Notes: a model not told the origin generated them from the sequence alone. DNA of 64,000 nucleotides from Macquaria australasica (GCA_005408345.1 SEMN01001325.1:1-64000); one strand, 5' to 3'; counted from the stretch's first letter, positions 47,135 to 59,287 are shown. Made by a program: numbers and translations.

Positions 47135-47646
47135 CATAGACTGTATATAAAGATGGACAACGCGTCTCAATTTTCTCCCACTGTAAAGGCCACTGTGAAG
47201 CCAAAATACCCCAGATACAGGAGCTGCCATCTTGCGGTGGTGACGTCATTTGGAGCCAGAGTCTGTGCAGTAGTGATCCGCGGTGGAGCTGAGCCCGCCT
47301 GAGCCAATTGCGAGCACACTCACAGTTGTCAATCCTCATGATTGACAACTGTGAGTATGCTCGCGATTGGCATCAAATAACTAATTAAAAACAAACTTAT
47401 CAAACAAACAAACACTTGAACAAACATCAGCATGATAAGAACTACCTAAAATGACAGAAACCATCTTTGGGAAACATTTATTTGATGTGTACTTTGACTT
47501 TTCAGTTTGGCTCATGTCCCATCCACTAACATGGAGGAGGCGGGGCTTATGACCTATACTGCAGCCAGCCACCAGGGGACGCTCCAGATGTTTTGGCTTC
47601 ACTTTTGGAGAGCTGTCATGTTGTCCATCTTTATATACAGTCTATG
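47135..47646. mobile_element. Complete hAT-type MITE (512 bp) with central palindrome
   Basis: Inverted ends CATAGACTGTATATAAAG... and its reverse complement ending TATACAGTCTATG agree for about 26 bases. The exact 8-base target duplication ATCAAAAC lies at 47127-47134 and 47647-47654. The centre holds a 32-base palindrome (47303-47334 and 47340-47371; two mismatches, five-base loop). No coding capacity. Partial copies lie at 42707 and 43770. Confidence 0.92.
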
Positions 47647-47667
47647 ATCAAAACACACACACACTAC

Positions 47668-48076
47668 AGGTGGATACCCAACCTGAAAATTTAGAAATTA
47701 TGTTTGGGTTCAGGTTGGGTTTGGTCACGTCATACTTGACATGGTGCTTCCTGTTCAGTGCTGGGGTTTGTTATTTATGTGACACTTGAACGCACTTGAA
47801 CGCAACACACAGGCGGTAAATATTCATGAAGCCTAGCTAAGGATGAGGACTTCAAACTAAATTTGTCATTGGTGAAGTTTAACTACCAAAAACCATTCAG
47901 GGAAATTGACGGTATGGAAGCATTTCAATTTGCTTCAGTGTACATTAAGTGCATCGGGCTCGGGTTGGGTTCGGACATAAAAAACAGAATACCTGCTGGG
48001 TTCAGGTCGAGCTCGGTTACTACTCTCTTGGACTCGGGTTGGGTTCGGAGAGAAATATACGGTCCAAGCCGCACTC
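47668..48076. repeat. Probable hAT-like interspersed repeat (CTCGGGTTGGGTTCGG type)
   Basis: Repeated phrases CGGGTTGGGTTCGGACATAA and CTCGGGTTGGGTTCGGAGAG, with the right end CGGTCCAAGCCGCACTCTAA, match in style a common fish hAT-derived repeat. No clean target duplication was seen. Confidence 0.5.

Positions 48077-48078
<2 letters not shown>

Positions 48079-48112
<34 letters not shown>
48079..48112. repeat. (CA)n microsatellite
   Basis: About 16 uninterrupted CA units, directly readable. Confidence 0.97.
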
Positions 48113-48114
<2 letters not shown>

Positions 48115-49384
48115 TGGGCCTTTCAGAATGTCTGTCTCCATGCATGCATGTCCAGACTTGTTACTCATGTTCATACGTTTATACATGTGACAAGTGTGCT
48201 GAGTGCTTTGGAAACACACACACGTATCCTGCTGACATAACTGTTCAGAGTCTGACTCTGCCTGCAGTCAAACAGCAGTTATGATTGATTTTTTTCAATC
48301 CAGTATATGATGGGAACTTCCTAAACAAAACAAATAGGAATATGTCGTCAAACTGGCATTCCTTCTAAATTACAGCTCAATTTTTCATTTTGGACAGACA
48401 AGCCCTTGAATATTTCACCCTGACAGCAGCTCAATGTCTTCCTCTCATCCATCGAACTACCAATAAAGGACATGTTCAAATGCTTAAAAGGACTTATGTT
48501 TACATTTTTCCTTTTTTTATATCATCAGCAAAAGTTAGTAAGTAATCTGCAGTTATAAATGTTAAGATTATCATTAATAAAGGGCCCAAACACTGACAAA
48601 AACAGCAGTGTTATGTACAGTATTATACAAATTCTCTCATTAAGAAGTGATTGAAATGTAGTGACCACACAGTAACTATCCTCCCATGATTTTAGAGCAC
48701 AAGACACCCCTTCGTACGGTTTCAATACCAAGTAATACCACAATGTGAAAATACGCCATTGCAAGTTACTACATAGTCTACATGGTACTCCCCAAAACCT
48801 GTAGACTTTAATGTGTAAAATCAGAAAACACTTCCTCTTTACATAAGAGTACATTAAGTCTTATCAGCACAATGTACTGACAAGTATTTAATATAAAAGA
48901 ACTCAAAAATGGTTCCTGTGAGTGTTATGCTATCATGTATTATCATTACTGAGGCATTAATGTGGAGGCAGAATTTTACTGTTGTAGTTGGTCAAGGTGG
49001 AGCTAATTTGAACTTGAATTTACGTACATACTGCTGGTTAGCGGTTTAATCTGTAACAAAGCATCCCATGTTCTTGGCTGATCATATTTTTTTAATTAAC
49101 ACACACACACACACACACACAGAGGAGCCAGTGTCACTGCAGTAAATCATCCACTTCTCCACCACCTTACAATGTGGCTTTCAGCCTGTAGTGTGCAACA
49201 GTGTAAATCCTGTTTCCACACTTGAGACCAAAATATGGGTTATGGCAGGGAAAACGTTGTGTTTTTATGTACAGTTATACTTTTTAACACAAAGAAGATC
49301 AAAATGAAGGATTTTGCCCCTCAAAATGTCTGTTCTGAATGTGAAGCATGCAGGAATAATGGAAGACAAAAACTTTGAATGGAA
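48115..49384. other. Intergenic stretch, no gene seen
   Basis: A (CA)n tract at about 49100-49121. The 109-codon minus frame at 48525-48854 is AT-rich with no motif. Confidence 0.4.
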
Positions 49385-50489
49385 GCCACGTAACCAATAA
49401 GAATTTATTGTCACAAGCACAATTTGTTACACAAAAATAATGGGTCACATTTACACAATTTATACAGGTCTAGAACTCAATGTACAATTAACAGACTAAC
49501 TAAATACCAATAGTTAAATATGTACTCACATTGCACACAATATCATTAAAACCTACACAAAAAACATGTACTGTGTGAAAGTAACACGAGTCGACATAAA
49601 AATCACATTATTTACAAAAAACATCCATTTGAGATCTTTAGCAAAAGGACTCTGATGTCTGTTCAAGGTTCTCCCATCCGTCTGTCAGAGACATTATACA
49701 ATCTAACATGTAAAAGCTCCCCCGCTAGAAAGTATTATTCAGTCTCTTAATAGTTGAAAAGATTATAAAGTAATAAAGTCAAGTAGCCAGAGCTGAAGAA
49801 CACCAAATACACTAGTAAATACTGCGCTTTGCTTTGACGGTATGGCGGTCTTTCCCTTTTAAAGCAGGCTGGTGAGATTAGCAGTTATCTTCATGAAGTG
49901 CACTTTAAGCCTTAGCTTAGCAACTGTCTGCAATGAGGTTTTTTTTTTACTTTTAAAATTTTGTTTCATTTATACATAGAATCCTTCTATACTCGCATCA
50001 GGTTTTTCTCTAGAGTTCTGGACATCACTACATATAGGTTACACAATAAGGTTGATGGAGAGAGTGAGGACAGCAGCAGCTGGAGATGAGCAGCTTCTCC
50101 TCCAGAGTGCTGCTGTTTGGCAGAGTCGGCGATGGTGTGCAAGAGCTGCACCAGGCAGATGGAGCATGGAGCTGGATGTGGGAGCATGTACATCAATAGT
50201 GTCGACTGATGCTCTCTACAATCACTGCAGGTTTTACCAGAGGAGGTGGCTGTTCAACTACTGATTTATTGGTCCTATTGGCCTTACTGTACTGTAGGTA
50301 GTGACATCTTGTCTGAAAGTCACCAGGGGCCAGCAAAATAATAATAATAATTATGAAACGCAGAACTACGCAAGAACTATGCATTCAGTCTTCGGCTGTC
50401 TCACAGTGCTCGCCAATAGCTTGCCACTTTTAAAGACATTTTTTGTGTCATGTCTACACGTTTTAAGCTTTTCAGGTGTCATTTAACGC

Positions 50490-50980
50490 CGTTACAGATG
50501 GCATATTTTATGAGTTTTGGATGTGCAGGAAAGGACAAAGTTAGGTGACCTTGTCAGGTGACCTTCATCGTCATGGTAACAATAGTCAGGTGACCTTTGT
50601 TGTCATAGTCAGGTCACCTTAAGTTTAGGCAACAAAACTTGGTTAGGTTTAGGAAAAGATCACATTAAGTTAAAGTTAAGTTAAATATGTAACGCAACTT
50701 AACTTACATGCGTTAAAATAAGTCAACATTGATTTTTGGTTTCACACGGGACACGAACAGTGGCCTCTTGGGTGAAAATCCTGTGTTTGTTTGACCCATC
50801 CATCCACCCAGACCATCTCCTTATGCGGACTTTGTCGCTCTTTATACGTCGTGTCACGCCGTCTCTGCACAATATCAGTCAGTAGACTACAGACTAAATG
50901 GCGTAAAATGACGATGGCGAAAAGTAAAAAACGTGTTGTGATAACACGTTATTCATATGCCATTTGGTGAGACCAGGCTG
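50490..50980. repeat. Interspersed repeat with weak inverted ends and AGGTGACCT repeats
   Basis: Left end ACAGATGGCATATTTTATGAG and right end (reversed) ACCAAATGGCATATGAATAA are similar inverted sequences. Between them lie four GTCAGGTGACCTT-like units (50540-50620) and the phrase GGTTTCACACGGGACACGAA, which I recall from a common perciform repeat. Boundaries are approximate. Confidence 0.5.
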
Positions 50981-51703
50981 ATTATGTGCACATGCACACG
51001 CATAAAACACACTGATACAATTATTCATGAATGGACGTCAACATGACTGTACTGACCATAAACCAGACTTAATTTGACACTGATAACATCCCCAAATAAC
51101 ATTAAAGCAGCGTCTGTGTCACATGTACCAATACATGGGAGCTGTGACAGCCTACTGACTGGTATGACCCAGTGTGTGTTATTGCCACATTGCCGTATGA
51201 AATGGGTGACCATAATAACCGGTGTGCTCACACCACAATATAATCATACTTTTGAAGTGAAGTGGACTGTCGGTTTACACATCTTTACAGTAACTGTTAC
51301 TGTATGGGACTGTTGAGACTGTGATGAGACCTACAGCAGCATGTGATGATGTGCTGCTCACACAACTTTCTATAGGCATGATGTAAAATGTGTGGAGGTA
51401 AAGTACACATATTCACCTAAAACAACAATTTTCAACATGCACAGAGCCAGTCAATGTTTTGCAATAATTTCCTCCTTAGTCACGTTCACAGTTAAGCAAG
51501 AACTCTGACAACTTAGGGCAGGCTTTTCTGGCTTAGTACAGGCCTAAATCCTCAACAGATAAGTAATGATTAATTACCATAGTGTTGGCCTTTTCACAGT
51601 TAAATGAAATGTGAAGATACTGTGCAGTAGAACTCAGTGTCAGCTCTACACCAACACCATCACTAAGACTGAAATGTTAAATTATCTAATAACATATTTC
51701 TTG

Positions 51704-52406
51704 TTAAAGCTGGAGTGTGGGACTTTTACATATAAATGAGTGTCCATTATATTCAAGCCGTTGCCAGACGAGTTCACACAACGCTGATTTAGCCTATCAC
51801 CGCCAGGTAAACCTCTCTCTATTTCGTAGTATACTGGACTTTTTAGATCTAGTGTCTGTGGCGATATTCCTGTGCTGGCACACAGGTAGTAATGCGTTTT
51901 ACGTCAACCAGCAATGATTAGTTTACCCCAGAGCCATGTAGAGAGAGAGTTGCATCAACGGATGTTCAAAATGCTTAGTTCTTAGTCAGTTGATAGTTCT
52001 CTCTACATGGCAACTGCAGCAAGTGAGTAGCTATCGTAACTAGGAGTATGGTGGAAAAACCTAAGAAGCGTCCAAGAAAAGTTTCTGATTCTCCAGACAA
52101 AAAAGAAACTCGGCATTCAGAGGAAGGATTACAAACACGGACAACCATTGGTGTAGCTTTTCCTCGAAGAGAAGGGACTGAAGGCAGACAGGATGTCGCG
52201 TTACTGCTCTTGGACAAGTTGTAGGAGTAGGTTATGTAGCTATTACATTTAGTCTACCTAAATAATGGATTATTGTCTTGGAACTGACTGTGGAAATTTG
52301 AACGAGCTCCCCTGTAGGCATACATCATGAGCACACATCGACAGTGTTTGTGTAATTACTCTCACTGCCAGAAGGAGGAGACAAAAGTTCAACACTCCAG
52401 CTTTAA
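51704..52406 (+). mobile_element. TTAA-flanked DNA transposon, non-autonomous
   Basis: TTAA at 51704-51707 and 52403-52406 bounds inverted ends AGCTGGAGTGTGGGACTTTT and (reversed) AGCTGGAGTGTTGAACTTTT, which match at 18 of 20 positions. TTAA target duplications point to the piggyBac/Kolobok group of cut-and-paste transposons. The ends do not begin CCC as most piggyBac ends do. A short open frame is carried at 52048-52224. Confidence 0.8.
52048..52224 (+). CDS. Small basic ORF in the TTAA element (58 residues)
   Basis: Opens MVEKPKKRPRKVSD and closes DVALLLLDKL before TAG. The first 14 residues form a strongly basic, nuclear-localisation-like patch. The rest (TRTTIGVAFPRREG) resembles, from memory, the motif with NIG, AF, RWRELR and FLLD found in proteins encoded by fish transposons. 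It would then be a decayed or shortened relative of a transposon DNA-binding protein. No transposase domain follows. Expression is unproven and the host gene arnt2 runs on the other strand. Confidence 0.4.
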   Translation: MVEKPKKRPRKVSDSPDKKETRHSEEGLQTRTTIGVAFPRREGTEGRQDVALLLLDKL

Positions 52407-53403
52407 GTCAATAAATCAAAATTTAGGTCAAATTTACTGCAGCCTGTTTCAGCTGTCCAGAAACATCAGTTAAAATAATCATATCAAAATCAAAAAGTCT
52501 GCATAAAACAACAAGGAACAGTGGTGGCAGAGCCAACCTGGGCTAGTCTGGACTAATACGAGTGTTATAGGCGACATGAACTGCACTATGGTATTAACTA
52601 TAGTTGAAAAGTTAATGCTATGCAGCAGTCGAGGCGCAATCACTGTATCTCACAACATAACAGAGCTTCTCCTTTTGTTGTTGAGAGCAGAATGACTTAT
52701 AAGTAAAAGGTTTTTCTGCTCAGATGTGATTATTCCATCCTGAAAACAAGCCCTGATATACTCCAAAACAGACATGGACGCACACAGCAGTGGACATGTA
52801 TGCAGTTCTGTTATTGGGTGCAATGTGTGTGCAACTGTCATAAATTTTGCTATATAAAAGCACTGACAAAAATGATGTCATGTGGATGTAGATTTTTGGT
52901 GAAAACTTTATATTTAGCTTTGTCAAATCTGAAAGAGAGAAAGTGTAAAATCTTAGATAATAATACTCATACTAGTCTCAAAGCACAAGTACAGCTATAA
53001 TCACCTGACTCACCTCCTCTGGTCATGCTAACGCTGACTGCAGAAAGCTTAACAGCGACTCCACCATTTGTTCAAAGAGTTTGAGACAATGTCCATCATC
53101 GTGACGACAGACAGAGAGCTGATCCAGGTTGATTGATGTTCCTTCCATCTGCCAGCAGGGTTCCTCTATGCAGCGATGAGGTATGTATATGTTCACAGAT
53201 ACATACTGCAGGCGATGAAGCCCAAACATAAGTGCACTGTGTGCTTGTATGTGTGTGAATGACAAGTGCACCGACATTCACCGTGCTGCACATCAGCTGT
53301 GTGTTGGTGATCCAGCAATATAGAAAAATGAGACAACGTGAGAAGAGATGAATGCAAACATCAGTCCAGGTCTGAGAGGGAGAGTGATGGAAAGGGGGGG
53401 TTA

Positions 53404-53502
53404 TTACTCAGAGAAGGGTGGGAACATGCCGAGGTCAGCGAAGTCCTCGATGTTGTAGTTGGCTGTTCCCTGGGTGGGATCTCCAGCCATGGGTAACATG
53501 TC
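53404..53502 (-). CDS. arnt2: arnt2, last coding exon
   Basis: Encodes the C-terminus beginning DMLPMAGDPTQGTANYN and ending FADLGMFPPFSE, then TAA (53406-53404, followed by a second TAA). This tail is nearly unchanged among vertebrate ARNT2 proteins as I know them. The acceptor is CTCTGCAG at the exon edge; the exon starts in phase 0, agreeing with the previous donor. ARNT2 is the bHLH-PAS partner of SIM1, NPAS4, HIF-alpha proteins and AHR, acting in the nucleus. The acidic/aromatic C-terminus belongs to its transactivation region. Confidence 0.96.
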   Translation of the reverse strand, partial: DMLPMAGDPTQGTANYNIEDFADLGMFPPFSE

Positions 53503-53664
53503 CTGCAGAGACACAGAGGGAGGAGGGGGTCCAAGGTCAGGGGTGTGGTGAGGACACACAGCTCTTATCAGACGTATCACATATCTGTGTACACTGGTCA
53601 GCAGCCACCAGCTGGAAGGCCTTCTGACACACTACAGGAGTGTGTGTCTGAGTGTGTGTGTTAC

Positions 53665-53810
53665 CTGGAAGACTTCTGTCTGGCTGGGGTTGGGGTGTGT
53701 GTGCTGTTCTCCGGCCTGCTGGGAGTGATGCTGGTTCTGCCACTGGGACCAGACCTCACTGGGACGACCCTGGAACTGGGCCCCACTCTGACTGCTCTCC
53801 CCCGACACAT
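53665..53810 (-). CDS. arnt2: arnt2, penultimate coding exon
   Basis: Carries the last two bases of a split Asp codon, then 48 codons beginning VSGESSQSGAQFQGRPSEVW and ending QTEVFQ. The segment QGRPSEVWSQWQ is diagnostic of ARNT2. The acceptor is GTGTGTTTCCAG, the donor CAG followed by GTAACA. The downstream intron is only 162 bp. The donor is followed at once by CACACACA and the acceptor preceded by TGTGTGTG, so UG- and CA-binding splicing factors could act here. The region is Q/S-rich and predicted to be unstructured. Confidence 0.97.
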
Positions 53811-54879
53811 CTGGAAACACACACAGTGTTACACTCATACATGAGACCAGCTCTGCAAAAAAAGAGGTCAAATTAGTGTCTTCAGTGAAAGAAGTGCAGT
53901 TTGACTGATTACACATCTAATCTAGAATTAAATCATTCAGATTTAACCAGAATTTCTTAAACACAATTTAACCTGACTTTGATGTGATGAGTATCTACTA
54001 CGACACAGTTTTTTTGATTGTTAACATTATTACAACCAACACTGCAACTGTTATCCTGTGTTTCAAATGACTTTTTCTTTGCTTCATTATGTATTAACTT
54101 CATTGTTCAGTACACACAACTTTTTCAAACTTAATTCTTAAATTCAGTCTTATAATAAACTAGACACGCTGACCATCATTTTTGTAAAACCATTGTTATT
54201 ATGACCATTATTCCCTGATACACAGATATGGAATGCCAACCACTTCTTACTAACAGTTGCTCACTATTTTCAAAAAGAACTTGTCAGACTATTTAATTGA
54301 TGATGTCTAAATAATCTTGTCTGTCATTTGGTTATTACATTCTATGTTGCTTTATCCTCCTCTTGTATTCAAGTCTTTCCTTGGGGCAAGTTCCACTGTA
54401 TGTACTGTTTCACTTTAGTTATCTGTTTTTTTACTTTCTTGCTCAATCAGTGCTGAAACGATTAGTTGATTGTTTACCTGTTGTCTTGATAAATTCAGTT
54501 TAATATACATTTCCACAACTCCATCAGTACAATAGTCATACTAACCAATCTGCTGAGAACACGTTTTAACAGAAATACTGTTTTCATTCACTTGTTAACT
54601 TCAATCACTTCTACTTTGCTGTTTTTTTTAATCCATGCTAAGCTACTGTCAATAAAACTACAGTTTCTGAATTGTTTTTCCATTAAAAGCATTCCAGGAA
54701 AGGGAGAGAATATGCCGTTTGATTTGCTGGAAGGCTTTCAATGTGAAACATCTGCATCAAGCGTTGAGTTTAATTGAAAGTAGCTTAACATGTATTGAAA
54801 GAGTGCCAAAGTAGAAACAACTGCAATTAATTAGTGAGGACACTGAATTTATGTACATAAAAGGTAACCGTTGAGGAAA

Positions 54880-55540
54880 TTAGAGCTGTCCTGAGCCGAT
54901 TCGAAGGATCAGTATCGGGGCCGATTGGGGCATAGCTTAATGCATTGGTATCGGCTACAGTAAAGCCGATCAAATGCCGACCCTTTCTTTACTGTGTTTT
55001 GTCCACCTCAGCCTGCTAGTGCTGCAGCGCTGCTCTCCTCTCCAACAGTCTGCAATGCAAGCATTTTGCTCCATAAATCAGTAAAAAATGAGTGTGAATA
55101 TTAAAAATGATTTGGGCGCACTGGTGAGTGATTTGGTATTCTGACCAAAAAAACATACAAATACAGGTTTTCAAAATACATGGATTCGCTAAGACTGGAA
55201 ACTACCAGACATTGTAACGATTTCTACAGCAATGTGCTGCAATATTATTTTCTTTGTGGGTGTTCATCAATGATGATCAATGTTTTATTAGACTCAGTGT
55301 GAAATTTCGGGTGTTCTCTAGAAATAAAGTTGCAGTGTGGATGCATTATTCGGCAGAAATGTATTTTATTACCTGTACCAAATATAGCAGCTACACCTGC
55401 TATTTCAATGTGCTAGATACACACTTAATCAACATTGCATACCTTCTGCTGCTATGTAAATATAAGTATCAGATTGGCCTCAGTGTTGGCAGATACCCAA
55501 TATTAATGGATGCAGATCCAGATCAGGGCAAATAAAAAAC
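54880..55540. repeat. Possible interspersed repeat rich in CCGAT/ATCGG
   Basis: The left part has GATCAGTATCGGGGCCGATT and GGTATCGGCTACAGTAAAGC; the right part has GTTGGCAGATACCCAATATT. This style is familiar from fish hAT-like repeats, but no terminal repeat or duplication could be confirmed. Confidence 0.35.
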
Positions 55541-55926
55541 TTGATCAGGACTTCCATTGAGGAAATGTTGCATTTGCCTCATCAGCAAGTTAAAACAGGA
55601 GCAGATCAGAAAACAGCGAGGCTTCTTACTCAAATATGATCAATTATTCTAATATGAAAAGGGAAAATTAGGAATAAATATATATACTCTTATATAAGCC
55701 TGTGTCAAAGAAAGGCCTGGTTCTCTCTGCAGTTAAAGTAAATTAATACCCAACCTCTATTTGAGAATTTATGGTAGTTAAAATGTACATTAAACGTTTT
55801 CTTTGTAGTCTATTTCAGCACAATCTGATAGAACTAGCAGCATGAGCTTGATGACTTTCCTCTTGTAATTCTCTCTCACTCACTGACAATGCTGAGCAGC
55901 AGCTACACACTTAAATATGAATATAC

Positions 55927-55927
55927 A

Positions 55928-55981
<54 letters not shown>
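55927..55981. repeat. (CA)n microsatellite, about 27 units
   Basis: The longest dinucleotide array in the window, in the large arnt2 intron. Confidence 0.98.
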
Positions 55982-55985
<4 letters not shown>

Positions 55986-58463
55986 CCCTGCGAGGCTGTT
56001 TTGAGAGTCTACCGAGTACATTACAGCAAACCAGATTGATAAGCTGTCTGCCTTCCCCTGCAGAAGAACATTCTTGCCGTTTCACAGTAATAAACAAAAT
56101 GCTCATCTCATATTCACGCAGATACACAGATACAAGCGGCTGAGGCGCTGAACTTGAGTTCAACTTCTAGAGGATTAAAAACGAATGTCTCCAAGAGTAA
56201 TGTGTAGTAAGACAGCAGAGGAGATGAAGTGTTAGAGTCTGTGTAGGAGGTTGTAAATGAATGTGTCCTGGGGATAAAGCAGATATTGAGTTTCGTCGAT
56301 CTGCACCATTAAATGCACTATTAGACACTATGGTATAATATGTAGCCAGACACACTCTCACTAGGAAAGATTAGTCTTCAACAACATATTGTGTAACAAA
56401 TGTATATGAAGTAAAGGCGCATGAGTACATTGTGTACTAATTTTGTTTATGTTAAATTTAACTGAGCAACAAATTCCCTAAACGACCACTTCTCTCAACC
56501 TCCACAGCCTCGGTTTGTAACACAGGCTTTCTGTTACAATTGTGTTACCTCCAATCCCAAGTTGAGATACCACCACTACCATACAGTGATGTCACTTGAG
56601 TAACTGTCAATATCAATTTATTTTACACTGAAAAACCTGGGGAAAAAAACGATTGTACATTTCTTCCCTTGGCACACCCAGCACTCAATAATTCCCATAA
56701 ACAATGTGATTGGCATGTAAATAACTGGCACTGACTAACAAATATATTTTTCATTTATAAAATAATTTGGGCCCACCTCTATTTAGTTTAGTTTTCTTTA
56801 CTACAGATGTATCAAACAACTTCCAGGGACCCAGTTAGTAGAACCCTAATATTCCTTTGCTAGAAAGATACATTCATGTGCAGTTGTTAAGACTGAAATG
56901 ATAAATTCCCTAATCAGAAGTCAGTTTGTGAACGCAACGCTGACTTTCAAGTATGCAATGTCATAGTCTCCCAACAGCATATAAACCCCCATTCACACGC
57001 CCACAGCCTGGGGTCGACCACAACAAATACCTTCTCGAGACACTGTCAAATGCTGCTATTGGGTTTCTAAGCAGGCAGGATTTGAATGGGAATTTAATGA
57101 TGCTCAGCATTTTGCTATTCTGTGAGAATACTCCAGTATGCCGACAACTCAATGCAGGCAATCTGAAACAACTTCATTTGTGCCAGTTTGTCAGTGGAAA
57201 AATACTTAAGCACTTAAAAGATGCAACCTTGCTGTGTTATTCATGGCACTCATAAAAAGGCTGTTAATGCAGTGTGAAGTGAGAAAAAAGCTTTGAAAGC
57301 TATACAGAATAATGTATACTAATGGTGGATGGAACCATTCATGAGTGACTTTGGCTGTCTGCTTTGATTCCCCGTCTATGTAATTACCTCTGTACCAGGA
57401 ATAAAATTAATAAGCCAGTAAGGCTAGAAAGCAAAGAAATGGCTTTCCTAATTTAAGTGAATACATGGAGACTGTAATGGTGCCTTCACATGGACAGGAG
57501 GAGTGAAAACATTTTGGATAGTTCAGAGATTACAACTTGTGATATACAATGACATTTGTAAAATTGTGAAACTCATGGAAGCTCACATTTGTAGTATACT
57601 CTGCTTTCCACATGATGTCACACTTTACAGTGGCAAGAGGTCATGGGAAAAGATGGTCAAACTACAACACAGATGTCACAGCATCCAGAGTTGCACTTGT
57701 GACAATAGGCGTTTTCAGCTTGGCCAATGCAGCACCGGCAACCGCCATCTTTAAAAACCTGTGCAACAGCTCGTAACGGTAGCCTTAAAAAAATGGACCA
57801 AAACACAGACCAATGGGCCAGAGCTTTATTGAGTCCAGGCTTTGTTGAGCGTATATGTGACGGGGAAATACACGCAATTTTGACTCATCAAAGCAAAATA
57901 TAAAAATCTTGTGTGTTACATTGTGAAAGACGTTACTATATCAACCACTGGGCGGCTTACGTCACTTCAGCGTTCTTATTGGAGGTGCGAATGCAAACAG
58001 AAAAAATGCCCTTGAAGGTATGTAGCTCTGAACTGTTTGGTCCGAAAATGGTTGTTGCTATGATTTCATCACATGGAAAACTAATTTCACACAATATGTC
58101 AAATATATTCTCTGGATTCTCTGGCAATATATTTTCTTATTACAATGCAAAAAATCATGGATCATAAGTTTGTTGATGCATAGTCATAAGAGTTTAATAA
58201 CTCCACAGCACATTCACATCCAGACTGTGGAGGTCAGACAGAAGTGCCATTTAATGTTATCTATTTATCTATTTTCTTGTTTTTTTCTTTTTCTCAGTTA
58301 TGCTTTAGAAAAAGCTTGTGTTGTGATTAACCCAAACATCTCTGATTCTACAATAAATGAAAACATCTTCAGTTCAACTGTGCCAGTAATGGTGGTGTCA
58401 CCACATGAATCAGCTGGCAGGTTAGTCTACATACAGACTATGACTTTAGTTCCAGACAGCTCA

Positions 58464-58700
58464 CTTCAACCCAACCGGTCGAGGCAGATGACCGCCCACC
58501 TTGAGCCTGGTTCTGCTCGAGGTTTCTACCTGTTAAAAGGGAGTTTTTCCTTGCCACTGTCGCATAGTGCTTGCTCATGGTGGGAACTGTTGGGTCTCTG
58601 TAAATATAAAGAGTCGGTCTAGACTTGCTCTATTCGAAAAAGTGCCCTGAGATAACTTTGTTATGATATGGCGCTATATAAATAAAACTGAATTGAATTG
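58464..58700 (+). mobile_element. L2-type LINE 3' tail
   Basis: Starts in CTTCAACCCAACCGGTCGAG and runs to the GCTATATAAATAAAACTG tail. Almost identical by eye to 1246-1480. It is a 5'-truncated copy inside the arnt2 intron, antisense to the gene. Confidence 0.93.
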
Positions 58701-59287
58701 TTTAGTTATCTTGTGCAACATTATTATTATTATTATTTTTTGATAAGGCTAGGTGACTAACTGCTCTAACAACATGCACACACAAGGCTAGTGAGTTTAT
58801 AACAAAATAAGGGTCATATATCTGAGAAGCTGGCTGACTTTATCATTTGCGAGTAAATTACCTGTCAAGAAGAAGTACTGCAACCTCCATCATGTTTTCT
58901 TCTTTTAGTAGTTCCCACCAGTGCAAACGCTTCTGCAAGAATATTCCCGCCCCATCTTGAAACAATTTTATCTCTACCCTTTGGTTTCTTTTCTGCCTCA
59001 GTTATACGCTGTGGGAAATGTCGAAATATGGTTATTTATATGGTGATATTGATTTCAATGTTTTTGCCATGCCCTACCTACTAAGACCTATGCTGTAGGT
59101 GCGTTTCTATTACACATTGTTCCTCAGTTACTGTGCTCGTAAGATTATGTTTGCAGGCAGAAAGACGCAGACACACAGAGACTTCCACAACAAATTAATG
59201 TGTCCAACACCCCGTACCATACAGGTGGGATGTTACAATAGATCACCCAGTAAAGAATGAGGACAAAAGATGAAGATGAAGGCTCAC

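Larger units (their letters stand above)
49385..53403 (-). other. arnt2: Probable arnt2 3' UTR
   Basis: The region directly downstream of the arnt2 stop has no coding exon. On the minus strand a good polyadenylation signal, AATAAA, lies at 49409-49404 in the context GTGACAATAAATTC, followed by T-rich sequence. Another signal is at 50270-50265. The resulting UTR of about 4 kb would fit the long 3' UTR I recall for vertebrate ARNT2. Two transposon-like segments (50490-50980, 51704-52406) lie inside, so either the UTR tolerated insertions or it ends earlier. Inference only. Confidence 0.4.
53811..59287 (-). other. arnt2: arnt2 intron of 5.5 kb with inserted repeats
   Basis: The largest arnt2 intron in the window. 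It holds a (CA)27 tract (55927-55981), an L2 tail (58464-58700, antisense to the gene), and a possible repeat at about 54880-55540 with GTATCGG and CCGAT-rich ends. No extra exon was recognised. Confidence 0.85.

Noticed and set aside
47863..48284. ORFs of 111-125 codons
   Set aside because: They cross a hAT-like repeat and a (CA)n microsatellite; no protein similarity recognised.
50730..50760. Third tRNA-like SINE (GTTCGTGTCCC on the minus strand resembles a B box)
   Set aside because: No A box at the right spacing; the segment is better read as part of the 50490-50980 repeat.
53537..53743. 68-codon minus-strand ORF overlapping an arnt2 exon
   Set aside because: Wrong frame. The arnt2 frame at 53665-53810 has strong protein similarity and proper splice sites.
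55903..56163. ORFs of 84-86 codons on both strands
   Set aside because: They run through a (CA)27 array and encode Thr-His or Val-Cys repeats.
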